From an uncultured Flavobacteriia bacterium (GTDB taxonomy: Bacteria; Bacteroidota; Bacteroidia; Flavobacteriales_D; Crocinitomicaceae), in NCBI GenBank assembly GCA_937975705.1, contig CALJTX010000007.1, forward strand, positions 1 to 34,513: a stretch of 34,513 nucleotides of DNA, given 5' to 3'. The notes under the pieces were generated by a model that saw only the letters and a list, made by a program, of their open reading frames with translations, ran no database searches and was not told the DNA's origin. Below are positions 1 through 8,443 of this stretch, piece by piece. Numbering within the stretch: position 1 is the stretch's first letter; every line of letters begins with the position of its first letter. A program made the position numbers and the translations under genes.

Positions 1-56
1 CAATTGCCATGGCGCTATCTGCTGGTGTAGGTTCTTTATTTGGGGTGAATGTCTAA
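1..56 (+). CDS. C-terminal end of a truncated upstream ORF
   Basis: The frame beginning at base 3 is open from the window edge to a TAA at 54-56 and encodes a 17-residue hydrophobic, glycine-rich tail (IAMALSAGVGSLFGVNV). The composition is that of the end of a membrane segment, so this may be the end of a membrane protein whose body lies to the left. It overlaps the start of the next gene by 8 bases, which would suggest translational coupling. With so few residues the product cannot be named, and the open frame could be chance. Confidence 0.4.
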   Translation, partial: IAMALSAGVGSLFGVNV

Positions 57-495
57 GGTTCAAGAAATTTTGGACAATATCCCTGAGGAAAGAAAGGAAG
101 CTTTCTCAAAACTCCATCAGGCTATCGTTGCAAATCTGCCAAGTGGTTTTGAACCGGGCATCAGTTACGGCATGTTAGGTTACGTCGTTCCACATAGCCT
201 TTATCCTGCAGGTTATCATTGCAAACCAGCCGAACCGCTTCCGTTCGCAAGCATGGCTTCTCAAAAAAACAGCATCAATTTTTATCACATGGGTTTGTAT
301 GCCGATCCATCATTAATGGAATGGTTTGTTTCGGAATACCCAAAACACAGCACCCAAAAGCTCGACATGGGCAAAAGCTGTATCCGCTTCAAAAAGTGGG
401 ATCAAATCCCGTTTGAGCTCATTGGGCAACTCATGCAAAAAATGACTGCTGAAGAGTGGATTTCAACCTACGAGCGGCTTTATAAGAAAAAGTAG
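49..495 (+). CDS. DUF1801 (YdhG-like) domain protein
   Basis: The 148-residue protein has the look of the DUF1801/YdhG family: an N-terminal EILDNIPEERKEAFSKLHQAI helix typical of these small soluble proteins, a central strand region with the aromatic stretch NSINFYHMGLY, and a C-terminal segment GKSCIRFKKWDQIPFELI that closes the fold. Known members are small cytoplasmic proteins without established enzymatic activity; some adopt a fold related to frataxin-like iron-binding proteins. There is no signal peptide or membrane segment. The start overlaps the end of the preceding open frame. A 115-base gap with its own promoter separates it from the next gene, so it probably does not share a transcript with it. 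The family call is by recalled sequence pattern; the function is unknown. Confidence 0.75.
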   Translation: MSKVQEILDNIPEERKEAFSKLHQAIVANLPSGFEPGISYGMLGYVVPHSLYPAGYHCKPAEPLPFASMASQKNSINFYHMGLYADPSLMEWFVSEYPKHSTQKLDMGKSCIRFKKWDQIPFELIGQLMQKMTAEEWISTYERLYKKK

Positions 496-553
496 CTGCC
501 GTAAAACGACTTGCGAAAAATGCAATTTTGCCTACCTTATTTGCGATAATCCA

Positions 554-585
554 TTGGTTTTTTTGTCGGGATTGATTTAGCTTCG
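554..585 (+). promoter_or_regulatory. Bacteroidota-type promoter before the tandem paralog pair
   Basis: A TTG at 554-556 is followed after 21 bases by TAGCTTCG (578-585), one mismatch from the Bacteroidota -7 consensus TAnnTTTG. It would start transcription about 20 bases before the ATG at 611. Confidence 0.45.
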
Positions 586-610
586 TTTCAAAGAAATTAA
601 ATTTTTCCAA

Positions 611-1129
611 ATGAAATACGTCTATCTCTTTATATTAGTATTGATGTGTGGCGCTAGTTTTGCGCAGATGAAGTCCATTCGTGTGATCAATCAATCCTTA
701 AATGAAACCATTCAAATTGCACAGTCAGAAAAGGTGAAGATCTATACACGGTATCATAAAACAATTGTTGGACACTTGTATATTGTCAATGATTCGATCA
801 TTGAGGTCGGTCAAGTTCCTTTCAGGCTATCGGATATTCAGGACCTTTATTATCGACCTAAAACGCATAGAGGTGGCAGCATCGCTTTAGTAGTGTCAGG
901 CACCGTGCTGTTGGTAGGTGGCGCAATTAAGTACGTTTTGACCACCGCTTCAAACGCATATTTCATAGTCATTGGCATTATAAATGGTTCAAATTACCAA
1001 CAGGAGTCATACACTGGGAGTATAATCGCCATGAGCAGTGGTGGTGCAGCGCTTTTGGCTGGCATTATACGCTTGACAATCAAGAAAAGGTATAGTGCTA
1101 CCATTTACAATTTTCAGGTAGTCATATGA
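611..1129 (+). CDS. Secreted/membrane protein of unknown function, paralog 1
   Basis: The family is not recognised. The 172-residue product starts with a clear signal peptide (hydrophobic 3-17, then ASFA before QMK). Residues 20-85 form a beta-rich stretch with the pattern INQSLNETI...VKIYTRY...LSDIQDLYY. Two glycine-rich hydrophobic segments follow (about 91-113 and 134-156), then a basic, aromatic C-terminus. The next gene encodes a protein of the same layout, with matching AQxxxxxxIN, VKxYxxx and LxDIxxxxY motifs, so the two are tandem paralogs. The likely place is the inner membrane or periplasm, with the polar domain exported. The 31-base gap between the two genes suggests a shared transcript. 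No catalytic motif is visible. Confidence 0.75.
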   Translation: MKYVYLFILVLMCGASFAQMKSIRVINQSLNETIQIAQSEKVKIYTRYHKTIVGHLYIVNDSIIEVGQVPFRLSDIQDLYYRPKTHRGGSIALVVSGTVLLVGGAIKYVLTTASNAYFIVIGIINGSNYQQESYTGSIIAMSSGGAALLAGIIRLTIKKRYSATIYNFQVVI

Positions 1130-1160
1130 ATCCACAAAACAACATCAACGAGCATCAATT

Positions 1161-1655
1161 ATGAAAACAAATCTATATTTACTCCTCATTTTATTGTCTA
1201 TTTCTACGCTTAGTTTTGCGCAGAAGACTTTACAGGCCATCAATAAGACAACAGGCGAAGTGATTGTGATAAAAGAATACAATATAGTGAAATTTTATTC
1301 GAAAAGTGGCGTATTCAAAGGTGAAATGCGGTTTCTTGATACTTCGAGTATCCTAGTTAAAGACGCCTATTTTACGTTAGCCGATATCAAGGCCATTGAG
1401 TATTCATCAAATCAACATAAGGCTAACCGGCCGGTTGGTATTGGCTTAATGGTGGTAGGTTATTGTATGGTTACCGCTGGCGCATTAGATTTAATATTGC
1501 ATTACATTGTGAATGAGATTGGTTATGATGTTCCCTACACTAGGCCGTTAGCGTTGTTAGGTGGTGGCGCTATTTCGATCGCATCTGGCATTCGAATTTT
1601 TGGTAAGAAAGCACTACTTGACAACTCTTCCTATACATTTAAAATCCAAGGCTAA
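1161..1655 (+). CDS. Secreted/membrane protein of unknown function, paralog 2
   Basis: The 164-residue product repeats the architecture of the preceding gene: signal peptide (hydrophobic 4-18, SFA before QKTLQ), a beta-rich domain with INKTTGEVIVI, VKFYSKSG and FTLADIKAIEY, then two hydrophobic glycine-rich segments (about 92-114 and 129-147) and a short charged tail. Identity with its neighbour is modest but the order and spacing of motifs is maintained, which points to an old tandem duplication rather than a recent one. Function is unknown. The polar domain looks like a small strand-rich module anchored by two C-terminal membrane helices. It is probably co-transcribed with the gene at 611. 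Confidence 0.75.
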   Translation: MKTNLYLLLILLSISTLSFAQKTLQAINKTTGEVIVIKEYNIVKFYSKSGVFKGEMRFLDTSSILVKDAYFTLADIKAIEYSSNQHKANRPVGIGLMVVGYCMVTAGALDLILHYIVNEIGYDVPYTRPLALLGGGAISIASGIRIFGKKALLDNSSYTFKIQG

Positions 1656-1703
1656 CTCCTGCTCTTCTGCATGGAATACTTAACTTTATACAAAATTCAA
1701 TAC

Positions 1704-2048
1704 ATGTCAGAAGAATTACAAAAATGCCCCTCGTGTGAATCACCCTACGGATACGAGAGTGGAGAAGGTCAGTACACTTGCCCAGAATGTTCGTTCGAAT
1801 GGAATTTAGCCGATGTTGCTTCCGCGGATGAACTTGTTGTTTTAGATGCCAACGGCGCTCGCCTTCAAAATGGAGACTCGGTAGTCGTCGTCAAAGATTT
1901 ACCTGTAAAAGGTGCGCCGAAACCGGTTATCAAAGCAGGTACTAAAGTGAAAAACATCAGACTTACTGATGGAGACCACAACATAGATTGCAAAATTGAC
2001 GGTTTTGGTGCTATGGGACTTAAGTCGGAGTTTGTGAAAAAAGCGTAA
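1704..2048 (+). CDS. PhnA/YjdM family zinc-ribbon protein
   Basis: The protein has an N-terminal zinc ribbon with two CPxC knuckles (CPSC and CPEC, about residues 8-29), followed by the conserved PhnA-type beta-barrel: LQNGDSVVVVKDLPVKG, then KAGTKVKNIRL and the closing DCKIDGFGAMGLKSEFVKK. This pattern and the 114-residue length match the PhnA/YjdM family, named after a gene near the E. coli phosphonate operon but not needed for phosphonate breakdown; its cellular role is unclear. The start at 1704 is chosen because translation from MSEELQKCPSC matches the family N-terminus; an in-frame ATG at 1671 would add 11 residues. The following lipoprotein gene starts 8 bases after the stop and is probably on the same transcript. 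Confidence 0.9.
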   Translation: MSEELQKCPSCESPYGYESGEGQYTCPECSFEWNLADVASADELVVLDANGARLQNGDSVVVVKDLPVKGAPKPVIKAGTKVKNIRLTDGDHNIDCKIDGFGAMGLKSEFVKKA

Positions 2049-2056
2049 GGTAATTC

Positions 2057-2347
2057 ATGAAGACGTTTTACATCCTATTTGCAAGTTCCTTCTTGTTTTT
2101 TGCTTGCAACCGCACTTCTTGTGAAAACGCGCAAGCAGCTACTATTGTTGATTACACAGGCCTAGACGGTTGTGGCTTGGTCATTAAATTACAAAGTGGA
2201 GAGGTACTCGAACCGGTCAACCTCAATGACTTCAACATCACGCCAACTGATGGCATGAAGGTTTGGGTCAAATACCATGAAGTTGGATTGGCTAGCATTT
2301 GCATGGTAGGCCCTACTGTTGAAATTGATTGTCTGGCGCAGCGCTAA
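2057..2347 (+). CDS. Small putative lipoprotein
   Basis: The 96-residue protein begins with a lipoprotein-type signal (KTFYILFASSFLFFAC, lipobox FFAC with the acceptor Cys at residue 17), so the mature part would be a lipid-anchored envelope protein of about 80 residues. The mature region is strand-rich, with four further cysteines (in TSCENA, DGCGL, ASICM and IDCLA) that could form two disulphides in the periplasm or at the surface. Short Bacteroidota lipoproteins of this kind are common and uncharacterised, and I do not recognise a named family. It lies 8 bases after the PhnA-like gene and ends 2 bases before the convergent cysQ stop codon. Confidence 0.7.
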   Translation: MKTFYILFASSFLFFACNRTSCENAQAATIVDYTGLDGCGLVIKLQSGEVLEPVNLNDFNITPTDGMKVWVKYHEVGLASICMVGPTVEIDCLAQR

Positions 2348-2348
2348 A

Positions 2349-3152
2349 TTAGTATTCGCGCAGGGCTTTTGTTCGCGCCACAAAATACGGATTGACCAAA
2401 TTGGCTTTATTGTAACGCAACGGCTCTCCTGTTTCCGCGTGCACAACTTCTCCTTCCAAGGCTTCTAAAATAGCTTGCCCTGCGGCGATGTCCCATTCCA
2501 TGGTGGGGGCAAAGCGCGGATATATATCTGCTCTGCCCGTTGCTAAATCAAAGAATTTGAGCGCGGACCCTTTTTTGATGTAGTCTAGCTCATGGCCTTT
2601 TTCCTTGAGCGCATTGATGATTTGTAAAACAGGCCCGCTGTGGTGGCTACGGGAGCAGGTCATGACCAACGGTTCGTTAATTTTTTCAGGAATACCTAAT
2701 TGCTGCCAATTTTCTATTTGGTTCACGTCATTAAAGTGCATAACAAAGACGCCAATTTCTTTTGAGCCGATTAAAATTTCTGCTTGAACGGGTGAAGCAA
2801 TAAGTCCGAAAATTGGCTTTCCGTTTTCTATCAGCGCAATATTGATGGCGAATTCTCCATTTCTTTTTACAAATTCTTTTGTGCCGTCGAGCGGGTCAAC
2901 GCACCAACATTGCTCCCAATGCTGTCGTTCTTCAAAAGGAGCTTTGTCGCTTTCTTCTCCAGTAATTGGAATGCCCAGCGGAGCAAGTATTTCTTCAATA
3001 CAAGCGCTTGCAGCGAGGTCTGCTTTTGTAACCGGAGAGCCATCATTCTTCTCAATAACAGAAAAATCATGTTGGTAAATCTCCATGATGACTTTTGCTG
3101 CGGCAACGGCAGCTTGTATGGCGAGTTGATATGCTTTAGGGAGTTGCTGCAA
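2349..3152 (-). CDS. cysQ: 3'(2'),5'-bisphosphate nucleotidase CysQ
   Basis: This 267-residue protein is an inositol-monophosphatase-superfamily phosphatase. It shows the metal-binding signature GEES (E66-E67), DPLDGT (D86, D89, T91) and the C-terminal WDIAAG (D221), in the spacing expected for Mg-dependent Li-sensitive phosphatases. The CysQ subgroup removes the 3'-phosphate from PAP, the by-product of sulfate activation and 4'-phosphopantetheine transfer, releasing AMP. It acts in the cytoplasm and no signal is present. It is the last gene of the long minus-strand run and starts directly after the scoB stop. No sulfate assimilation genes are nearby, so PAP recycling from carrier-protein modification is an equally good physiological reason for it. 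The assignment to CysQ rather than to another family member rests on length and motif context. Confidence 0.9.
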   Translation of the reverse strand: MQQLPKAYQLAIQAAVAAAKVIMEIYQHDFSVIEKNDGSPVTKADLAASACIEEILAPLGIPITGEESDKAPFEERQHWEQCWCVDPLDGTKEFVKRNGEFAINIALIENGKPIFGLIASPVQAEILIGSKEIGVFVMHFNDVNQIENWQQLGIPEKINEPLVMTCSRSHHSGPVLQIINALKEKGHELDYIKKGSALKFFDLATGRADIYPRFAPTMEWDIAAGQAILEALEGEVVHAETGEPLRYNKANLVNPYFVARTKALREY

Positions 3153-3809
3153 TTAGAGTTGCATTTCGGGAACATTGTCGGGAACTACTAGGTCGCCTTC
3201 TGTTTTGGAGATGATTTCTTCTACGCTTACGCCCGGTGCGCGTTCAACCAAGTGAAATTTGCCATCTTTGATTTCCAATACGGCTAATTCAGTAACAACT
3301 TTTTTGACACAACCCACACCCGTTAGCGGGAGCGTACAGGTCTTCAATATTTTGGATTCACCAGCTTTGTTGCTGTGCATCATGGCAACGATAATGTTGT
3401 CTGCTGAAGCCACGAGGTCCATGGCGCCGCCCATTCCTTTGACCATTTTGCCAGGGATTTTCCAGTTGGCGATATCGCCGTTTTGAGAAACCTCCATGGC
3501 GCCAAGCACCGTAAGTTGGACGTGTTGCCCGCGGATCATGGCAAAAGACATGGCAGAGTCAAAAAATGAAGCGCCACTGCGCGTGGTAATGGTTTGTTTG
3601 CCAGCATTGATGAGGTCTGGGTCTTCTTCGCCTTCAAATGGAAAGGGACCCATGCCTAAAATGCCGTTTTCAGATTGAAACTCTACTTCAATGCCTTCTG
3701 GAATGTAGTTAGCTACAAGTGTAGGAATACCAATGCCAAGATTGACATACCAACCATCTTGTAATTCTTGTGCAATGCGCTTGGCAATGCCTGTTTTGTC
3801 GAGTGCCAT
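3153..3809 (-). CDS. scoB: 3-oxoacid CoA-transferase subunit B
   Basis: The 218-residue product is the beta subunit of a family I CoA-transferase. The catalytic glutamate sits in the conserved QSENGILGMGP motif (E47), and YVNLGIGIPTLVANY precedes it as in SCOT/acetate CoA-transferase beta subunits. With subunit A it moves CoA from succinyl-CoA (or another acyl-CoA) onto acetoacetate or similar 3-oxoacids, feeding ketone or branched-chain breakdown into acetyl-CoA. The start at 3809 (MALDKTGIAKRIA) is taken because it aligns with the family N-terminus and lies 4 bases after the scoA stop. A longer open frame reaching back to 3938 overlaps scoA and is not used. Acyl specificity cannot be told from sequence alone. 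Confidence 0.92.
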   Translation of the reverse strand: MALDKTGIAKRIAQELQDGWYVNLGIGIPTLVANYIPEGIEVEFQSENGILGMGPFPFEGEEDPDLINAGKQTITTRSGASFFDSAMSFAMIRGQHVQLTVLGAMEVSQNGDIANWKIPGKMVKGMGGAMDLVASADNIIVAMMHSNKAGESKILKTCTLPLTGVGCVKKVVTELAVLEIKDGKFHLVERAPGVSVEEIISKTEGDLVVPDNVPEMQL

Positions 3810-3813
3810 GTGC

Positions 3814-4512
3814 TTATTGTTTAGAACGAACTGTGCGTTGTTCGATGCGTTTTTCAAATTTTTCTCCTTGAAAGATGCGCTGTACAAAAATCCCGGGTGT
3901 ATGAATTTGGTTCGGGTCGAGTGAGCCAGCAGGCACAAGTTCTTCTACTTCTGCAATGGTAATTTTACCTGCCATGGCCATCATGGGGTTGAAATTGCGT
4001 GCAGTAGCTTTGTAGATGAGATTGCCTTCTGTATCTCCTTTCCATGCTTTTACAATGGCGTAATCGGCGGTGAGGGCACTTTCTAAAATGTGAGGCTTGC
4101 CGTTAAAAATGCGTACTTCTTTGCCTTCAGCTACTTCTGTACCGTAGCCTGCAGGTGTAAAGAAAGCAGGGATGCCCGCTCCACCCGCACGGCAGCGTTC
4201 TGCTAATGAGCCTTGCGGAATGAGGTCTACTTCTAGTTCTCCGCTGAGCATTTGACGTTCGAACTCGTCGTTTTCACCGACATAGGAGCTGATCATTTTT
4301 TTAACTTGCTTGCCTTGCAACAACAGGCCCAAGCCGAAGTCGTCTACGCCTGCATTATTGGAAATACAGGTCAGGTTTTTTACACCCATCCGGACAAGTT
4401 GGGCAATGGAATTTTCTGGAATGCCACACAAACCAAAGCCACCCACCATAAGGGTCATGCCATCTTGGATGCCTTCGAGTGCTTGAGCTGGATCTTTTAC
4501 TACTTTGTTCAT
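3814..4512 (-). CDS. scoA: 3-oxoacid CoA-transferase subunit A
   Basis: The 232-residue protein has the alpha-subunit hallmarks of family I CoA-transferases: GGFGLCGIPE near residues 24-33, NLTCISNNAG, and the GAGIPAFFTPAGYGT segment that shapes the CoA site. It pairs with the scoB product to form the heterodimeric transferase. The gene starts 3 bases after the PBP1A stop codon and ends 4 bases before scoB, so all three are very likely translated from one mRNA. The partnership with a wall-synthesis gene is positional only; no functional link is evident from sequence. Confidence 0.92.
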   Translation of the reverse strand: MNKVVKDPAQALEGIQDGMTLMVGGFGLCGIPENSIAQLVRMGVKNLTCISNNAGVDDFGLGLLLQGKQVKKMISSYVGENDEFERQMLSGELEVDLIPQGSLAERCRAGGAGIPAFFTPAGYGTEVAEGKEVRIFNGKPHILESALTADYAIVKAWKGDTEGNLIYKATARNFNPMMAMAGKITIAEVEELVPAGSLDPNQIHTPGIFVQRIFQGEKFEKRIEQRTVRSKQ

Positions 4513-4515
4513 GTT

Positions 4516-7023
4516 CTAAAATTCAAATGGTACCTCGGATTCATCTACGGTTTCGGGTTGTGGAGCGGCCGTGCAATCATAAACCGATGGGTCGTAGTCT
4601 GAAGGTGGTTCAAAATCTCGGGTAGAGAGCGCTATGCCAGGATCTTTATACACTTTTTGCATGTAGTAACCATAAATTGGCAGTGCCATGCGGCCTCCTT
4701 GCCCCCAAGTCATGCTTTTGAAACGCACTGCGCGGTCTTCGGCACCAACCCAAACACCAGTTACCAATTCTGGCGTGATGCCTACAAACCAACCGTCTGA
4801 GTTATTTTGTGTGGTACCCGTTTTACCAGCTGTTGGTGCAGAAATACCTCCCCAGCTGCGGCCGCCGCGAAGGCTACCTGCCGTTCCGAAGTTGACAACG
4901 CCTTTCATCATTTGCAACATTTCGTAGGCAACTGTGGAGTTGAGCGCTTGTTCGCGGTGTTCGGTGGCACTATAGATGACTTTTCCGTTGCGGTCAGTGA
5001 TGCGCTCAATAAATGTAGGGCGAATGTAAATACCGTTGTTAGGAAAGACACATTGGGCAGCGACCATTTGCAATAAAGAGAGGTCCATACTGCCTAAACA
5101 CATAGACGGAACTACGTCATTGGGGTTCAATTCAATCTCCATTTTTTTGAGGAGCTTCTCAATTTGATAAGGACCCCCTGTTTTTTGAACGGGGTTGAAA
5201 TTACCCATGCGGCCCATAACGGCTACCGTTACTTTATTGGAAGATTGCGCGAGTCCGTCGCGAACGGTAGGTGCTGCGGGCCCTGCTGGGCAGTATTGCC
5301 CTACAACTTTATTGGTGTTGTGGTCGACGAGGTCTAGGCAGTATTCGTCGGCAGAGAAGCCTGTGCACGGATTCACGACTTTCATAGAGAGCGCCGCGGC
5401 ATAGACAAAAGGTTTGATGGTAGAACCAACTTGGCGCTTGCCTTGGCGAACGTGGTCGTAGCCGAAGTGTTTGAAGTTGATGCCGCCAACCCAAGCTTTT
5501 ACAAAACCTGTGCGCGGGTCTACGGATACCATTCCGGCATGCAAAAATGCTTTGTAGTAACGGATAGAATCGTTGGGGCTCATGACGGTATCTTTTTCGC
5601 CTTTTAGGCTGAAAACAGTCATTTCTACTGGTTCGTTGAAGTTTCTATTGATTTCTGACTCTGCTAAACCTAAAGCCACTAGTTTTTTGTAGCGGTCTGA
5701 GTTGTGGCGCGCGGAGGTCATGATTTGTTCGACAATTTCGGGCTTGATGCTATTCGAAAACGGGTAGTTTTTCAAGCCTTTGTTGTTGAGGTCAAATTGT
5801 GGTTGAAGTTCTTCATTGATGTGTCGTTCCACCGCTTGTTCTGCATAGCGCTGCATTGTTGGGTTGAGGGTGGTGTAGATTTTGAGTCCGTCGGCATCGA
5901 TGTCGTACGGATTGCCGTCTTCACGGAGGTATTTAAATGAGCCATCGGCTTTTTTGGCCAAAAGAATAGACTGTACTTCTGTGCGCAGTTCTTTTCTGAA
6001 ATAAGGCGCCATACCTTCTTTGTGATCTAGGGAGCGGTAACGGATCACAATAGGCGTTTTGATCAGCTTGTTGTATTCTTCTCGTGTTATTTTAGAGCGC
6101 AGTGCTTCGTTGCCTTTTTCACTATTCTTGAGCCATTGAAACAAGACTTGATTGCGTCTTTCGTGGGCAATTGTTGAATCTTTGGCGCGGGCAGCTAAGA
6201 TGTCGTCTTTGCTTACTGCACTGAGCGCAATACCTTTGTTCTCGGCAATTTTAGCACGGTAATTTTTGATTTGATAGGTGTATGGATTGAAGATGGTAGG
6301 GTTTTTACAAAGCCCAATGAGCGTAGCTGCTTCTGATTTGGTGAGGTCTTTGGGTCTTTTGTTGAAGTAAACACGTGCTGCATTTTCGATGCCCACTGCA
6401 TTGTACAAGAAATCAAACTGATTGAGGTACATTGTGATGATTTCTTCTTTGGTAAAGCGTTCTTCTAAGCGTTTGGCGATGATGTTTTCGCGGGCTTTTT
6501 CGCCGACGCGTCTGAATTTACCGAGAAGGCCGCCCACGTAAGGTAACTCTAGGCGTGTGCCACTTGCTCTGGCTATTTCTTCGCGTTGACGCTGTTGGAG
6601 GGTGAACAACAATTTGGCTAATTGTTGTGGAATTGTAGAGGCACCACCCGAACGGCCTAGCGATGTAAAAGAGCGCGCCAAGGCACGGAAATCGACGCCG
6701 GAGTGCTGAATAAAGCGTTCATCTTCTGTAGAAATAAGTGCGTCTGTCACATACGGCGATATCTCGCGGTACTTGACACTCGTGCGGTTCACTTGCCAAA
6801 ATCGACCAATTACGGTATCTTCTTTCACGCTCTTTTTTGCGAGGATCAAGGAAGCTTGCAATTCTGGCGGGTTGTCTAGCATCGAGACAGGAGGTAGGTC
6901 GTCTTCTGACTGTAACAAGAGAATGCTGGCCACCAAAAAGAAAGGCAGCAGGGCAACAATCCAAAACAACTTGGTCATTTTCTTTTGTTCTTGCTCATTC
7001 AAAACAGGCGCGTTTTTTTTCAT
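4516..7023 (-). CDS. Bifunctional penicillin-binding protein 1A
   Basis: This 835-residue protein makes and cross-links peptidoglycan at the outer face of the inner membrane. A cytoplasmic basic tail and one membrane helix (about 18-37) precede the GT51 glycosyltransferase domain, with catalytic E100 in STEDERFIQHSG and the substrate-binding GASTIPQQLAKLLF (127-140). The transpeptidase domain carries all three active-site motifs: S534-x-x-K537 (STIK), SSN (594-596) and KTG (734-736). The TIPQQ form differs from the enterobacterial TITQQ only in the non-catalytic position. The C-terminus is acidic. It follows rodA by 19 bases and precedes scoA by 3 bases. It would supply the primed strands that the RodA-PBP2 pair extends, or work beside it. 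Confidence 0.95.
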   Translation of the reverse strand: MKKNAPVLNEQEQKKMTKLFWIVALLPFFLVASILLLQSEDDLPPVSMLDNPPELQASLILAKKSVKEDTVIGRFWQVNRTSVKYREISPYVTDALISTEDERFIQHSGVDFRALARSFTSLGRSGGASTIPQQLAKLLFTLQQRQREEIARASGTRLELPYVGGLLGKFRRVGEKARENIIAKRLEERFTKEEIITMYLNQFDFLYNAVGIENAARVYFNKRPKDLTKSEAATLIGLCKNPTIFNPYTYQIKNYRAKIAENKGIALSAVSKDDILAARAKDSTIAHERRNQVLFQWLKNSEKGNEALRSKITREEYNKLIKTPIVIRYRSLDHKEGMAPYFRKELRTEVQSILLAKKADGSFKYLREDGNPYDIDADGLKIYTTLNPTMQRYAEQAVERHINEELQPQFDLNNKGLKNYPFSNSIKPEIVEQIMTSARHNSDRYKKLVALGLAESEINRNFNEPVEMTVFSLKGEKDTVMSPNDSIRYYKAFLHAGMVSVDPRTGFVKAWVGGINFKHFGYDHVRQGKRQVGSTIKPFVYAAALSMKVVNPCTGFSADEYCLDLVDHNTNKVVGQYCPAGPAAPTVRDGLAQSSNKVTVAVMGRMGNFNPVQKTGGPYQIEKLLKKMEIELNPNDVVPSMCLGSMDLSLLQMVAAQCVFPNNGIYIRPTFIERITDRNGKVIYSATEHREQALNSTVAYEMLQMMKGVVNFGTAGSLRGGRSWGGISAPTAGKTGTTQNNSDGWFVGITPELVTGVWVGAEDRAVRFKSMTWGQGGRMALPIYGYYMQKVYKDPGIALSTRDFEPPSDYDPSVYDCTAAPQPETVDESEVPFEF

Positions 7024-7042
7024 ATGTTTAATTTACAACTAA

Positions 7043-8443
7043 TTAACGTAATACGTCTTTGCGTTGGGCATCGAGTTTCAGTAAGATGAATAGCATCACA
7101 CTAAACGACATCATAGAAGAACCACCGTAACTGAAAAACGGCAGAGGAATCCCGATAACGGGCGCAAAGCCGATGTTCATCCCAATATTGATGGCAAAGT
7201 GATAAAAGAGGATCATGGCAACACAATACGCATAGATACGGTTAAAGGCAGCGCGTTGTCTTTCGGCAATGATGATGATGCGAAACAAAATAAAAAAGTA
7301 AAGCGCAAATAGAATGACCACGCCAACAAAACCCCATTCTTCGGCAAATGGACAGAAGATGAAGTCGGTTTCGCTTTCCGGAACGTGGTTAGAGCGCACA
7401 CTCGATACCGATGCTTCACGGTATCCCTTTCCTAGAAAACCGCCCGAGCCAACAGCTGCCATTGCACGGTTGCGGTTGTAGTCGTCGCCGTTCGGATCTT
7501 CGCGCAGCCCTAAAAAGAGTTCGATGCGGTCTTTTTGGTGTGCACGCAGCATGTCAAATCCTTTGTCTACGGTAAAACTCAAGGCACTTGCGATGAGTAG
7601 TCCAAGCGTGAGCACGATCATCATGCGCGAACGCTCCCGACGCGTGCTGAAGCGCTGCATCAGTAACCATGAGATCGTGTAAATCAATAGCAAACCAAAA
7701 ATAACACCTGATGAGCCGCTGAGTTCGAGATCTAGGCCGAACAGATTGATATGGAAAATGACGCTATCGAGCAAAAGGGTAATGATGCTCAGGAAAACCA
7801 AAGCGAATAGGATCGGAATAAAGTGGGACCCGACCCAAGTTTCTTTGTAACGCACACCAGGAATGGAATTGACAAATTTGAGTAAGATGGGGTCAAAGGT
7901 CAGCCCTTCGCGGTACATGACAAATAGGAAAGAAGTAAAGACCACGAATGTTCCGGCGTCTGGCTGCAATAAGATGAGTACCATTGGTATCAGCAGAATG
8001 CTGCTCGCTGTAAGGACCGTGCCGGTAGTTTGTTGTTTTACAGTAAGCCCACTGATGTATTTGGCAAGCAATAGGGAGGTAGAAATTTTGGCAAACTCAG
8101 CTGGCTGAACACCAAAGGAACCCACACCCAACCAAGCATGCGCACCGTGAACCGCCGGCATGAATAGCACCACAACCAATAAGACTAAGGTCGAAAGGTA
8201 GATGGGGATGGCAAACTTTCGGTAAATATCTGAATCAATTAAGAAAACCAGGAGTCCTAGAAAGAGAGAAAATAAAATCCAGAAGAGCTGGCGACCGTAT
8301 TTCTCCGAAAAATTAAAAAGAGAGGGAGCATCTTCATTGTAGGCCACAGAGTAGACGGTCGCTAAACCTAGGATCAACATGGTGATCAGTGCGCCGAAAA
8401 GCGGCCAATCAAGGTGTTCGGTGAGGCTTTCTTCTTTGCGCAT
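7043..8443 (-). CDS. rodA: Peptidoglycan polymerase RodA (SEDS family)
   Basis: The 466-residue integral membrane protein has SEDS signatures: GVQPAEFAKISTSLLLAKYISG (113-132), GSGGFLGKGY (332-341), ESETDFIFCPFAEEWGFVG with the presumed catalytic aspartate D360, and PVIGIPLPFFSYGGSSM near the C-terminus. RodA polymerises lipid II into glycan strands during elongation together with PBP2. It is about 100 residues longer than the E. coli protein. The extra length lies mainly between 180 and 290, where additional hydrophobic segments (about 207-231 and 246-264) interrupt the usual periplasmic loop. Its start overlaps the mrdA stop by one base, the classic arrangement for a translation-coupled partner. 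Confidence 0.95.
   Translation of the reverse strand: MRKEESLTEHLDWPLFGALITMLILGLATVYSVAYNEDAPSLFNFSEKYGRQLFWILFSLFLGLLVFLIDSDIYRKFAIPIYLSTLVLLVVVLFMPAVHGAHAWLGVGSFGVQPAEFAKISTSLLLAKYISGLTVKQQTTGTVLTASSILLIPMVLILLQPDAGTFVVFTSFLFVMYREGLTFDPILLKFVNSIPGVRYKETWVGSHFIPILFALVFLSIITLLLDSVIFHINLFGLDLELSGSSGVIFGLLLIYTISWLLMQRFSTRRERSRMMIVLTLGLLIASALSFTVDKGFDMLRAHQKDRIELFLGLREDPNGDDYNRNRAMAAVGSGGFLGKGYREASVSSVRSNHVPESETDFIFCPFAEEWGFVGVVILFALYFFILFRIIIIAERQRAAFNRIYAYCVAMILFYHFAINIGMNIGFAPVIGIPLPFFSYGGSSMMSFSVMLFILLKLDAQRKDVLR

Noticed and set aside
3810..3938. Extended N-terminus of scoB.
   Set aside because: The longer frame overlaps scoA and does not resemble the family; the ATG at 3809 fits.
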